NCBI GenBank assembly: GCA_004298045.1
Contig: SCRM01000010.1
Coordinates: 124,001 to 188,000 of the forward strand
DNA: 64,000 nt
Source: Rhodanobacter sp.
Lineage (GTDB): Bacteria > Pseudomonadota > Gammaproteobacteria > Xanthomonadales > Rhodanobacteraceae
Direction of reading: 5' to 3'
Shown: in pieces, positions 35,968 through 45,785 of the stretch
How the letters are laid out: every line of letters starts with the position of its first letter
How positions within the stretch are numbered: position 1 is the stretch's first letter
Translations under genes and position numbers: made by a program
Notes under the pieces: generated by a model
What the model was told of the DNA's origin: nothing
Database searches by the model: none
The model's input: the letters and a program-made list of their open reading frames with translations, nothing else

Positions 35968-37785
35968 TCACGGGCTCCCGGGTTTGCCAACGGCCGCCGC
36001 AGGCACCTCGGCATCGGCTTCGAACAGGCGATCGAGTTCCACCTGTGCCTCGCGGGTGGTTTCCACCAGCTTGGCCTCGTCGTCGTAAACGACGTATTGC
36101 GCCTTGAGCAGCTCGGCGTCGTGCACGCGAAAGCGCTCCACCTGGCCGGCGGCATAGGCGGCCGGCAGACCGAGCGCCAGCAGCACCTGTTCGGTGAGTT
36201 TCAGGCTGGAATACAGCGTTTCGCGCACCGGCTCGTCCACACCCAAATCCATCAGCCGCCACACATGCTGGCGGTTGCGGGCGCGCGCCAGGATCTTCAG
36301 GCCCGGGTACACCCGGTGCACCATGCGCGCCACCTGCAGGCTGGTTTCCGCATCGTCGATCGCCAGCACGAACACCTCGGCCTTGCCGGCGTGCACCGCA
36401 CGCAGCAAATCGGGGCGGGTGACGTCGCCATAAAAGGTATCGCCCCATTGGCCAAAATGGCGCACGCGATCCATCTGTTCGGCCGAATGGTCGAGCGCGA
36501 CGAATGGCACGCCCTGCGCGCGCAGCACGCGCGCCACGATCTGCCCCATGCGCCCGTAGCCGGCCACGATCACCCGCGGTGGCTGCACCACGGCCGGGTC
36601 GGCGCTGCGCACCGGGGCATCCGCGTGACCGGCACCGAGCAGTCGCGCGGCGCCGATGACCAGCAGCGGCGTCAGCGCCATCGACAGGCTGATCGCCAGC
36701 ACCAGCAGGTCGCGCTGCGGAACGGTGATGAGGTGGCGCGTCGCCGCTTCGCCCAGCACCACGAATGCGAACTCGCCGCCGCAGGCGAGCAGCGCCGCCA
36801 GACGCAGCGCATCGGCGCGCCCGAGCCCGGCCAGGTAACGGCCAAGCGGCCACAGCACCAGGCCCTTCACCACCAGCAGGGCCGCCACCAGGCCGGCGAC
36901 CACGAGCGGCGCATGCAGCAGCAGCGACACGTCCATCGACATCCCGACGCTGACGAAAAACAGACCGAGCAGCAGCCCCTTGAACGGCTCGATGTGCGAC
37001 TCGACCTCGTGCCGGTATTCCGAATCAGCCAACAGCACGCCGGCGAGGAACGCGCCGAGCGTGGCCGACATGCCGGTCAGGTCCATCAGCAGCGTCACCC
37101 CGGTCACCACCAGCAGCGCAGTGGCGGTGGACACCTCGACCGTGTCGGCCTTGGCCACGAAGCGGAACAACGGCCGCAACAGATAGCGCCCGCCGACCAT
37201 CACCACGCCAACCACGGCGATCGCACGCAGCGTGCCGGCAAGATCGAAGCCGTGTCCCGCCGTGCTATGCGCCAGCACCGTCACCGCGGCAATCAGCGGG
37301 ATCGCGGCCAGATCCTGAAACAGCAAAATCGCGAACGCCTGCCGGCCATAGGCGCTGTTCGCCTGCTTGCGCTCGGCCAGGATCTGCAGGCCGAACGCGG
37401 TCGACGACAGCGCCAGCCCACCGCCGACGATCACCGCCGCACCGGGCCGCAGGCCGAACGCCCACCAGCCGAGCACACCGATCACGCCGCTGGTGGCCAG
37501 CACCTGCAGCAAGCCAGTGCCAAACACCGCCCGCCGCATCACCCACAAGCGCCGCGGCGACAGCCCCAGGCCGATCACGAACAGCATCAGCACCACGCCG
37601 AACTCGGACGCAGCCGCCACCCCTCGCGTATCGCCCACCAGTCCCAGCACCTGCGGCCCGATCGCCACGCCGGCCAGCAGATAGCCCAGCACCGAACCGA
37701 GCCGGAAGCGCTTGGTGAGCGGCACGGCGATCACCGTGGCCAGCAAGAACACCACCGCAAGCTGGAGAAAATGCTGACTGTCCAC
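35968..37785 (-). CDS. kefC: Kef-type monovalent cation:proton antiporter with RCK domain
   Basis: 605 residues. The CPA2 membrane part (about 1-380, twelve or so helices) opens MDSQHFLQLAVVFLLATVIA and includes GYLLAGVAIGPQVLGLV and LAERKQANSAYGRQAFAILLFQDLAAIPLI, where the QD pair is the ion site. A TrkA-N/RCK domain follows, with GYGRMGQIVARVL and DVTRPDLLRAV. In E. coli KefB/C are potassium efflux systems gated by glutathione conjugates; no ancillary KefF/G gene is adjacent, so gating here is unknown. The start is GTG, preceded by GGGAG. kefB would be an equally good name. Confidence 0.9.
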   Translation of the reverse strand: MDSQHFLQLAVVFLLATVIAVPLTKRFRLGSVLGYLLAGVAIGPQVLGLVGDTRGVAAASEFGVVLMLFVIGLGLSPRRLWVMRRAVFGTGLLQVLATSGVIGVLGWWAFGLRPGAAVIVGGGLALSSTAFGLQILAERKQANSAYGRQAFAILLFQDLAAIPLIAAVTVLAHSTAGHGFDLAGTLRAIAVVGVVMVGGRYLLRPLFRFVAKADTVEVSTATALLVVTGVTLLMDLTGMSATLGAFLAGVLLADSEYRHEVESHIEPFKGLLLGLFFVSVGMSMDVSLLLHAPLVVAGLVAALLVVKGLVLWPLGRYLAGLGRADALRLAALLACGGEFAFVVLGEAATRHLITVPQRDLLVLAISLSMALTPLLVIGAARLLGAGHADAPVRSADPAVVQPPRVIVAGYGRMGQIVARVLRAQGVPFVALDHSAEQMDRVRHFGQWGDTFYGDVTRPDLLRAVHAGKAEVFVLAIDDAETSLQVARMVHRVYPGLKILARARNRQHVWRLMDLGVDEPVRETLYSSLKLTEQVLLALGLPAAYAAGQVERFRVHDAELLKAQYVVYDDEAKLVETTREAQVELDRLFEADAEVPAAAVGKPGSP

Positions 37786-37877
37786 GGACGCTCCCGCAAC
37801 GACGCTGGCCGATTATTCCACGGGCGCGTTCATCGGCGATGCGAACGCGCGTCGCGGCCGCGTGGGATCATCCGCGC

Positions 37878-38663
37878 ATGAAAACCTTCGCCGCACTGTT
37901 CGCCTTCGTCCTGTTCGCACCGCTGGCGCCGGTGGCCGCGCACGCCGCCATACCGGTGTACGGCTACCACGTGGTGCACCGCTACCCGCACGACGTGAAG
38001 GCATACACCGAAGGCCTGCTGTACCGCGACGGATTCCTTTACGAGAGCACCGGGCAGGTCGGCAGCTCCGGCGTGCGCAAGGTCGAACTCGCGACCGGCA
38101 AGGTGCTGCAATCCGCGCCGACGCCATGGCCGGATTACGGCGAGGGCATCGCGAACTGGAAGGATCGGCTGATCCAGCTCACGTGGAAGAACCAGGAGGG
38201 TTTCCTCTACCACCTGGCAACGCTTGAGCCCTACGCCAAGTTCGGTTACCCGGGCGAAGGCTGGGCGCTGACCAGCGATGGCCAACGCCTCTACATGAGC
38301 GACGGCACGCCGACCATCCGCATCCTCGACCCGGAAACGCTCCGGCAGACCGGCAGCATCGCGGTCACCGTGGCCGGCGAGCCGCTGCGGAACATCAACG
38401 AGCTGGAATGGGTGAAGGGCGAGATCTGGGCCAACGTGTGGCTCACCACGCGCATCGCGCGCATCGATCCGGCCAGCGGCAAGGTGGTCGGCTGGATCGA
38501 ACTGGCCGGGCTGGTGCCGCCCGCCAGCACACTGGCCGACCCGCTCAACAATGTGCTGAACGGCATCGCCTACGACGCCAAACACGACCGCATCTTCGTC
38601 ACCGGCAAATGCTGGCCGTGGTTGTACGAAATCCGGCTGACCGCCCCCGCACGCAACCACTGA
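37878..38663 (+). CDS. Glutaminyl-peptide cyclotransferase (plant-type QC)
   Basis: 261 residues with signal peptide (MKTFAALFAFVLFAPLAPVAAHA). The mature enzyme is a five-bladed propeller of the plant/bacterial type, which turns N-terminal Gln of exported proteins into pyroglutamate. It matches through YPHDVKAYTEGLLYRDGFLYEST, YGEGIANWKDRLIQLTWKN, YPGEGWALTSDGQRLYMSDG, INELEWVKGEIWANVW and NVLNGIAYDAKHDRIFVTGK. The conserved Glu in YTEGL and the Trp residues are in place. It acts in the periplasm or outside the cell. It is convergent with the esterase gene, only 3 nt between stops. Confidence 0.93.
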   Translation: MKTFAALFAFVLFAPLAPVAAHAAIPVYGYHVVHRYPHDVKAYTEGLLYRDGFLYESTGQVGSSGVRKVELATGKVLQSAPTPWPDYGEGIANWKDRLIQLTWKNQEGFLYHLATLEPYAKFGYPGEGWALTSDGQRLYMSDGTPTIRILDPETLRQTGSIAVTVAGEPLRNINELEWVKGEIWANVWLTTRIARIDPASGKVVGWIELAGLVPPASTLADPLNNVLNGIAYDAKHDRIFVTGKCWPWLYEIRLTAPARNH

Positions 38664-38666
38664 CGC

Positions 38667-39608
38667 CTATTTCGGCAACGCGCCGATCGTGCGCAACCAA
38701 GTGGCGGCCAGCGCCGGCCAATGCGTGATCGGCGCCGCGGTGGGGCGCAGGCCGAACGCATGGCCGCCGTGCGCGTAGATGTGCAATTCGGCCGGCACGT
38801 GCGCTTTCGCCAACGCGGCGGCATAGACCAGTGACTGGCTGACGCCATCGGTGTGGTCGTCCTCCGCCTGCACCAGGAAGGTGGGCGGGGTGTCGCGCGT
38901 CACCGGCACATTGGGATTGAGCTTGCCATCGTCGAATGCCAGGTGTCCGGGGTAGATCGCCAGCACGAAATCCGGGCGGTCGCTTTCGCGGTCGGCGGCA
39001 TCGACTGGCGGGTAGGACTCGCGCTTGAACTGCGTGCTGGTTTCGGCCGCGAGATAACCGCCAGCCGAAAAGCCGATCACGCCGACGTGGTGCGGGTCGA
39101 CATGCCACCGTGCGGCATGAAAACGCACGAGGCGGATCGCGCGTTGGGCGTCCTGCAGCGCGGGCTGCGGCAACGCAAAGTCATCGGGGTAGGTCCGGCG
39201 GCGCCAGTCATAGGGCGCGCTCGGCACGCGGTACTTCAGCAGCACGCAGGTGATGCCCTGAGAGGTAAGCCAGGCGCAGACCTCGGTGCCTTCGAGGTCG
39301 ATGGCCAGCACCTGGAAGCCGCCACCCGGGAACACCACGACCGCGGTACCCGTGTTCTTTTCGCCGGGCGCGTAGACCGTCAGCGTGGGCTGGCCGACGT
39401 TGCTCACGGCCAGCCACGGGCGGCCGGCGATCAGGTGCTCCGTGCGCAGCGTTGCGGATTCCGGCCCCGGCATCGGCTGCGCATCCGGTGGCGTGCCGGG
39501 CCACAGCGGCACCTGCACATGGCCGGCAGCGGGCTGCCACGTTCCGGCATCCACCCGCAGGCTGATGCCGGCCAGCAGCAGAGTCAGCGCCACGATCCAC
39601 AGCTTCAT
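38667..39608 (-). CDS. Secreted alpha/beta-hydrolase, carbohydrate-esterase-like
   Basis: 313 residues with a signal peptide (MKLWIVALTLLLAGISLRVDA). It has the oxyanion region VVFPGGGFQVLAIDLEG, the nucleophile elbow GVIGFSAGGYLAAET, an acid in AEDDHTDGV and the catalytic His in YAHGGHAFGLR. The closest named group is the BD-FAE/acetylxylan-esterase type of secreted esterases, which remove acetyl or feruloyl groups from plant polysaccharides. The location outside the cytoplasm fits that. The exact ester is not readable. No xylan genes adjoin, but a beta-glucosidase island lies 6 kb away. Confidence 0.85.
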   Translation of the reverse strand: MKLWIVALTLLLAGISLRVDAGTWQPAAGHVQVPLWPGTPPDAQPMPGPESATLRTEHLIAGRPWLAVSNVGQPTLTVYAPGEKNTGTAVVVFPGGGFQVLAIDLEGTEVCAWLTSQGITCVLLKYRVPSAPYDWRRRTYPDDFALPQPALQDAQRAIRLVRFHAARWHVDPHHVGVIGFSAGGYLAAETSTQFKRESYPPVDAADRESDRPDFVLAIYPGHLAFDDGKLNPNVPVTRDTPPTFLVQAEDDHTDGVSQSLVYAAALAKAHVPAELHIYAHGGHAFGLRPTAAPITHWPALAATWLRTIGALPK

Positions 39609-39707
39609 GGCGCCCCTTCGTCGTCGGACAATGACGGCAGCCAGCATGTCCTGCGCAACGGGCGCTCCGCTGGCACGGCCATGGATTTCCACCGACAGTC
39701 GGCGCGC

Positions 39708-40709
<1,002 letters not shown>

Positions 40710-40847
40710 TCACGTTGCAATTCGCGCATTTTAACGCGGTGCATCGCCGTTCACGGCGACAGCGGTACAACAAAGCGCCAACACCAAACCCACGCGATGC
40801 CTACATTGCGCAGTGCACGGTGACCGCGTCCCCTGCGAGGAATCGCC

Positions 40848-42416
40848 ATGAGCATCTCCCCACGCCAAGCCATCCACGCCGATCATCCGCTCCCTGTCGG
40901 GGCACGTTACCTTGGCCCGCACAGCACCCACATCCCGTTCGACGTCACCGTGGTGTTGCGCCGCAGGGGGCCAGCACCGGCGCCCGCGGCATGGCCGCAA
41001 GCCCCACGCTGGTCACGCGCTGAATTCGGTCTGCACTGCGGCGCCGATCCGGCCGACATCGAGCGCGTGCGCGGCTATGCGCAGGTGCACGGGCTGGTGG
41101 AAACCGGCTGCGAACCGCAGCGGCGCGTACTGCATCTGCGCGGTTCGCTGGATGCGATGCAGCGCGCGTTCGGCGTGCAACTGGGCCGCTACCGGCTCCC
41201 CGGCGTGCGCCGCTACGTGGTGTGTTGCGATCGCGCGCCCAGCCTGCCGCACAACATCGCGCCAGCCGTGCTCGCGGTGCTGGGGCTGGATCGCCGCCCG
41301 GTGGCAAAGCCGCATTTCCGCAAGGCGCGGGCGACGCCGAACCAGACCTACACGCCGCCGCAGGTGGGGCAGCTCTACCGTTTCCCCGCCAATACCGACG
41401 GCAGCGGCCAAGGCGTGGCGTTGATCGAGCTCGGCGGCGGTTTCCGCAAGACCGACCTTGCCACGTACTTTGCCGCACTGGGCATCGCCAAGCCGCCCGC
41501 GGTGACCGCGGTATCGGTGGCCGGCGGCAAGAATCGTCCCGGTGGCCAGGCCGATGCGGAGGTGATGCTGGACATCGAGATGGTCGGCGCGCTGGCGCCG
41601 GGCGCGGCGATCGCGGTGTACTTTGCGCCAAACACCGACCAGGGGTTCTACGAGGCGATCTCGCAGGCCGCGCACGATGCCAAGCGCAAGCCGTCCATCA
41701 TCTCGATCAGTTGGGGCGGCCCCGAGGACACTTGGAGCGCGTCCGCGCTCACCGCGATGCAAAGTGCACTGGCGGATGCCGCGGCGCTCGGCGTCACGGT
41801 GACCGCCGCCGCGGGCGACAGCGGTGCGAGCGACGGCGAGAGCGACGGCCAGCCACATGTGGATTTCCCGTCTTCCAGTCCGTACGCGCTGGCCTGCGGC
41901 GGCACCACGCTGAGCGCCAGCGCCAGTGCGATCACCAGCGAGGTGGTGTGGAACGAAACCGCGGCGAATGAAGGCGCCACCGGCGGCGGGGTCAGCACGG
42001 ACTACGTGCTGCCGAGCTGGCAGCAGGACAGCAAGGTGCCGAAGGCGCCGAACGGTTTCGCCGGCCGCGGCGTACCCGACGTGGCGGGCGATGCCGACCC
42101 GCTCACCGGCTATCGGGTGCGGGTGGACGGCCAGGACACGGTGATCGGCGGCACCAGCGCCGTGGCGCCGCTATGGGCCGCCCTGCTGGCGCGCTGCAAC
42201 CAGTCGCTGGGGCGCGCCGTGGGCAATCCGCACACCGCGTTCTACCAGATCGGCGAAGCGGCCTTCCACGACGTGACCCGCGGCAACAATGGCGCCTATG
42301 CCGCCGGCAAAGGCTGGGATGCCTGCACCGGGCTCGGCAGTCCAGACGGCCAAACGCTGCTGGCGGCGCTGGCGGCGCAAGGCAAGTCCACTGCGACCCA
42401 TCGCCGGCAGGCTTGA
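40848..42416 (+). CDS. Sedolisin (S53) serine-carboxyl peptidase, kumamolisin-like
   Basis: 522 residues. An N-terminal activation domain (about 25-155, FDVTVVLRRRG through VLGLDRRPVAKPHFR) precedes the catalytic domain. The catalytic Glu238 and Asp242 are in AEVMLDIEMVGA, the oxyanion Asp324 in AAAGDSGASDG, and Ser437 in GGTSAVAPLWAAL. The calcium site at the C-terminus (FHDVTRG, GWDACTGLGSPDG) is complete. From memory it closely parallels kumamolisin along the whole length. As in that enzyme no classical signal peptide is visible, so how it leaves the cell, if it does, is open. GAGGAA precedes the ATG. Probably an acid-active, self-processing protease. Confidence 0.94.
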   Translation: MSISPRQAIHADHPLPVGARYLGPHSTHIPFDVTVVLRRRGPAPAPAAWPQAPRWSRAEFGLHCGADPADIERVRGYAQVHGLVETGCEPQRRVLHLRGSLDAMQRAFGVQLGRYRLPGVRRYVVCCDRAPSLPHNIAPAVLAVLGLDRRPVAKPHFRKARATPNQTYTPPQVGQLYRFPANTDGSGQGVALIELGGGFRKTDLATYFAALGIAKPPAVTAVSVAGGKNRPGGQADAEVMLDIEMVGALAPGAAIAVYFAPNTDQGFYEAISQAAHDAKRKPSIISISWGGPEDTWSASALTAMQSALADAAALGVTVTAAAGDSGASDGESDGQPHVDFPSSSPYALACGGTTLSASASAITSEVVWNETAANEGATGGGVSTDYVLPSWQQDSKVPKAPNGFAGRGVPDVAGDADPLTGYRVRVDGQDTVIGGTSAVAPLWAALLARCNQSLGRAVGNPHTAFYQIGEAAFHDVTRGNNGAYAAGKGWDACTGLGSPDGQTLLAALAAQGKSTATHRRQA

Positions 42417-42760
42417 GGGGGTCGCGACACGCTGTGCCGTATCCCGCATCGTGTTGCGCCGCGCCCGCATCCCGATGCGGGTCGGGGGAAGCCCGGACGA
42501 CGCATGCCTTCCCGCCCTTGTGCGGTCGGCAGCGGCTGAAGAGCACGGTGCCGACTGCCCGGGACGGCATGCCGTAGCCCATCCGCGCCACTGACTCTGC
42601 CTGCGGCTTTGCCGACGCCGCTGGCCGAGCGTCTGCCGGTGGCATTGCCGGCGTGCATGATCGAGCCGACCGGCTGAAACCGGGCCGCTGCGCGCTGCAG
42701 ACTGGACGCGCACCCGTGTTGCGATGCATCGTAGGCGTTTCCCCGACCTGCCCACACCCC
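42417..42760. other. Intergenic region with degenerate palindromic repeats
   Basis: 344 bases between the S53 gene and glucokinase. It holds a 7-bp hairpin (CCCGCAT 42464-42470 with ATGCGGG 42475-42481) and a degenerate copy of the GTCGGG...CCCGAC repeat at 42481-42498 (GTCGGGGGAAGCCCGGAC). No protein-like frame or tRNA is seen. The glk promoter must lie here, but I cannot point to it. Confidence 0.55.
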
Positions 42761-43774
42761 ATGCCCCACGCGACTTCCGCCACCCTGCTTGCCGATCTGG
42801 GCGGCACCAATGTGCGTTTTGCAATTGCCGGCCCCAACGTGGCGACGCCGCTGGTGATGGACAGCATCCGCCGTTACCGGGTCACCGAATTCCCCTCGCT
42901 CGACGCCGCCGCGCAGCAGTATTTCGCCGATACCGGCGGCAAGGCCACGCAGGCGGTCATCGCCGCCGCCGGGCGCATCGCCGGCGGGGAAACGGTGAAG
43001 GTCACCAACAACCCGTGGGCGATCTCGGCCCAGGTGCTGCGCGCCAGGCTCGGCATGACCGCCGTGCAACTGGTCAACGATTTCGCCGCACAAAGCATGT
43101 CGGTGCCACTGTTGACGCCGGCGGCGCTGACGCCGGTCGGCCCCGTGCCGGCTCCGCAACTGTGCGTCCCGCGACCGCAGACCTTCGTGGTGATGGGCCC
43201 CGGTACCGGGCTCGGCGTGGCTGGCCTGCTGTGGCGCGACGAGCGCTGGATCGTGCTGGAAAGCGAGGGCGGGCATGCCGGTTTCGCCGCGCACACCGCC
43301 GAGGACGTGGAGATCCTGCACCGCTTGAACGCGCGTTTCGGCCGGGTATCGAACGAGCGCATGATCTGCGGCAACGGGCTGGTGAATCTCTACCTTGCAT
43401 TGGCCGACATCGCCGGCCAGCCCGCGGAGGACTACACCCCCCCCGACATCACCGCGCGCGCCGAAGCCGGCAGCGATCCCTTGTGCGTGCGCACGGTGGA
43501 AACCCTGGCCGGCATCTTTGGCAGCGTCGCCGGGGATCTGGTGCTCTCGCTCGGCGGCTGGGACGGCGTCTACCTCACCGGCGGCGTGCTGCCGTTCCTC
43601 CTGCCGTGGCTGCACCGCGGCGGTTTCCGCGAGCGCTTCGAGGCCAAGGGCCGGTTCCGCGAAACCATGGAGCGCGTGCCCACGCTCGCCATCGTGCACC
43701 CCGAACCCGGCCTGCTCGGTGCCGCCGCCATCGCGCTGCGCAATGCAGGCTGCAGTCTGAAACCCGCGGCCTGA
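42761..43774 (+). CDS. glk: Glucokinase
   Basis: 337 residues, ROK-unrelated bacterial glucokinase family (as E. coli Glk). ATP phosphate loop LLADLGGTNVRFAIAGP, catalytic Asp in LVNDFAAQSM, GPGTGLGVAGLL, glucose contacts in ESEGGHAGFAA, and VYLTGGVLPFLLPWL near the end. It phosphorylates free glucose in the cytoplasm. It heads a same-strand set (glk, HAD, lacI-type, bglX, TonB receptor), so it probably traps glucose released from beta-glucosides. The gap to the HAD gene is 64 nt. Confidence 0.95.
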   Translation: MPHATSATLLADLGGTNVRFAIAGPNVATPLVMDSIRRYRVTEFPSLDAAAQQYFADTGGKATQAVIAAAGRIAGGETVKVTNNPWAISAQVLRARLGMTAVQLVNDFAAQSMSVPLLTPAALTPVGPVPAPQLCVPRPQTFVVMGPGTGLGVAGLLWRDERWIVLESEGGHAGFAAHTAEDVEILHRLNARFGRVSNERMICGNGLVNLYLALADIAGQPAEDYTPPDITARAEAGSDPLCVRTVETLAGIFGSVAGDLVLSLGGWDGVYLTGGVLPFLLPWLHRGGFRERFEAKGRFRETMERVPTLAIVHPEPGLLGAAAIALRNAGCSLKPAA

Positions 43775-43838
43775 TCGCTTGCGCGGGCATCACGGCAGCT
43801 ACGCCACGATGCCCGCCTCACCTTTGCGAGGAACCACC

Positions 43839-44522
43839 ATGCCACGCCGCGACACCGCCTTTTTGTTCGACCTCGACGGCACGCTGGTCGACAGCGTCTA
43901 CCAGCACGTGCTGGCGTGGAAGGAAGCGCTCGACGCCGAAGGCGTGAACCTGTCGGTGTGGCGCATCCACCGCCGCGTCGGCATGAGCGGCGGCCTGTTC
44001 ACCCACGTGCTGGCCGGCGAAACCGGGCAGACCATCGACGACGCGCAACGCGCGCGGCTGTACGAGGCGCATGCCGCCGCGTTCAACCGCCTGCACGCGC
44101 AGGGCGCGGTGAAACCCCTGCCCGGCGCGCGCGAACTGCTGGCCAAGCTCACCGAGCGCAACATCCCATGGGCGATCGCCACCAGCGGCCAGTTGCGCAC
44201 CGCCATCCACAACCTCGAAGCGCTCGGCGTCGACCCGGACAAGGTGCCGGTGGTGACCCGCGACGGCGTGCGCCACGCCAAACCCGATCCCGACCTGTTC
44301 CTCGCCGCCGCCGCGCGCCTCGGCTTCGACATCCAGCGCGCCCTGGTCGTGGGCGACAGCGTGTGGGACATGCTCGCCGCCCAGCGCGCCCGCGCCCTTG
44401 GCATCGGCCTGCTCTCCGGCGGCTACGGCGCCAGCGAGCTCGAACGCGCCGGCGCCTTCCGCGTCTACGAAGACCCGGCCGACCTGCTGCGCCACATCGA
44501 CGAGGTGGCGTCGCGGGAGTAA
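43839..44522 (+). CDS. HAD-family sugar-phosphatase or phosphomutase-like protein
   Basis: 227 residues with complete HAD motifs: Asp11 and Asp13 in FDLDGTLVDS, ATSGQ (motif II), the Lys in RHAKPDPDLFLAAA, and VVGDSVWDML (motif IV acid), with a helical C1 cap. The GTLVDS form favours a phosphatase (phosphoglycolate or sugar phosphate), but beta-phosphoglucomutase shares this fold and would make sense next to glucokinase and a beta-glucosidase. GAGGAA lies 6 nt before the ATG. Substrate uncertain. Confidence 0.88.
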   Translation: MPRRDTAFLFDLDGTLVDSVYQHVLAWKEALDAEGVNLSVWRIHRRVGMSGGLFTHVLAGETGQTIDDAQRARLYEAHAAAFNRLHAQGAVKPLPGARELLAKLTERNIPWAIATSGQLRTAIHNLEALGVDPDKVPVVTRDGVRHAKPDPDLFLAAAARLGFDIQRALVVGDSVWDMLAAQRARALGIGLLSGGYGASELERAGAFRVYEDPADLLRHIDEVASRE

Positions 44523-44590
44523 GCCGCGCTTGTAACGAAGGGGCGAGCACCGGCATAGTCCCGACACGCAACACGGACACGGGAACCATC

Positions 44591-45607
44591 ATGCGGGTGC
44601 GGCTGGAAGATGTGGCGCGGGCGACAGGCGTCTCGCCCAAGACGGTGTCCCGCGTGCTCAACGAGGAGCCGTCGGTCAGCGCCGCCACGCGCCAGCGGGT
44701 GCTCGCGGCGATGAAGTCGATGAACTACCGCCCCAGCCCCGCCGCACGCGGTCTGGCTGGCAACCGATCGCTCCTGATCGCGATGCTCTACGACAACAGC
44801 AACAACCCCGCCTCGACCTACCTGGCCGAAATCCAGAACGGTGTGCTCGATGCCTGCGAGACAAACCGCTACAGCATGATGGCGTGTCCGCTGCGTATGC
44901 TCGGCAAGGACTTCATTCGCCGCCTAGACGCGCTGGTGGTCGACCATCACATCGATGGTGTGGTGCTGACCCCGCCGCTCACTGACGGCCGCAAGCTGCT
45001 GGCCCGGCTGCGCGAGCACAAGGTGGCACACGCCAGCATCTGCCCGCTGCACAGCAAAGGTGTGCTGGGCGTCTGTATGGACGAGACCCGCGCGGCGGCG
45101 GAGCTGGTTGCCCATCTCGTCGGCCTCGGTCACCGCCGCATCGGTCACATCACCGGCATCGCCAGCCACGGCGCCAGCCGGTGGCGCCGGATCGGCTACG
45201 AATCCGCCCTGGCCACCGCCGGACTGGTCGTCGACCCGCAATACATCGTGCCAGGCGAATTCACCTTCGGCTCGGGCGTCGCTGCGGCGCGTCAGTTGTT
45301 TGCCCTGCCGCAACGCCCCAGCGCAATCTTTGCCGCCAACGACGACATGGCCGCGGGAGTCATGTGGGCGGCCAATGCGGCCGGCCTTGCCGTACCCCGT
45401 GACCTGTCGGTTTGCGGTTTCGACGACACGCCGATGGCCACTCAACTCTGGCCGCCACTCACTACCGTGCATCAGCCCAGCCGCGAAATGGGCCGGATTG
45501 CCACCCTGCAGTTGCTCGGGCAGTTGCGCGGCCTCGACCAAGGCCAGCTCGTGCAGGTGCCATATACGCTGCAATTGCGCGGATCGACCGCTGCCGCACC
45601 AGGCTGA
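44591..45607 (+). CDS. LacI-family transcriptional regulator
   Basis: 338 residues. Helix-turn-helix at about 4-24 (LEDVARATGVSPKTVSRVLN), hinge NYRPSPAARGLAGNRS, then a periplasmic-binding-like sensor domain with SLLIAMLYDNSNNP, GHRRIGHITGIASHGAS, SAIFAANDDMAAGVMW and the ending CGFDDTPMATQLWPPLTTV. The typical sugar ligand cannot be assigned. It lies between glk/HAD and bglX, 178 nt before bglX, and both bglX and the TonB receptor gene have GACAGCGCTG sequences upstream, so it is the natural candidate to bind them. That link is inferred. Confidence 0.94.
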   Translation: MRVRLEDVARATGVSPKTVSRVLNEEPSVSAATRQRVLAAMKSMNYRPSPAARGLAGNRSLLIAMLYDNSNNPASTYLAEIQNGVLDACETNRYSMMACPLRMLGKDFIRRLDALVVDHHIDGVVLTPPLTDGRKLLARLREHKVAHASICPLHSKGVLGVCMDETRAAAELVAHLVGLGHRRIGHITGIASHGASRWRRIGYESALATAGLVVDPQYIVPGEFTFGSGVAAARQLFALPQRPSAIFAANDDMAAGVMWAANAAGLAVPRDLSVCGFDDTPMATQLWPPLTTVHQPSREMGRIATLQLLGQLRGLDQGQLVQVPYTLQLRGSTAAAPG

Positions 45608-45699
45608 CCCCGCCGCAGGCTGCGTATCTCCTTCGACCCGAACCGCCATCACCATGTCGGCGGCCAAGGCGTGCGCTCCCAATTTTTCACGAATGTCTT

Positions 45700-45740
45700 G
45701 ACAGCGCTGACTTGTCTGATAGACATTCGCTGTCATGTCT
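45700..45740 (+). promoter_or_regulatory. LacI-type operator candidates upstream of bglX
   Basis: GACAGCGCTGAC (45700-45711) overlaps a TTGACA -35-like hexamer at 45698-45703. Next comes AGACATTCGCTGTCATGTCT (45721-45740), with matching ends AGACAT/ATGTCT and an inner GACA-N5-TGTC. The first shares its 10-base core GACAGCGCTG with the palindrome before the TonB receptor gene. The -10 box is not clear. bglX starts 46 nt beyond. Confidence 0.65.
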
Positions 45741-45785
45741 GCATCCACGCTGCGGCCGGGATCGGCTGGTCAAAGGAATACGCGA

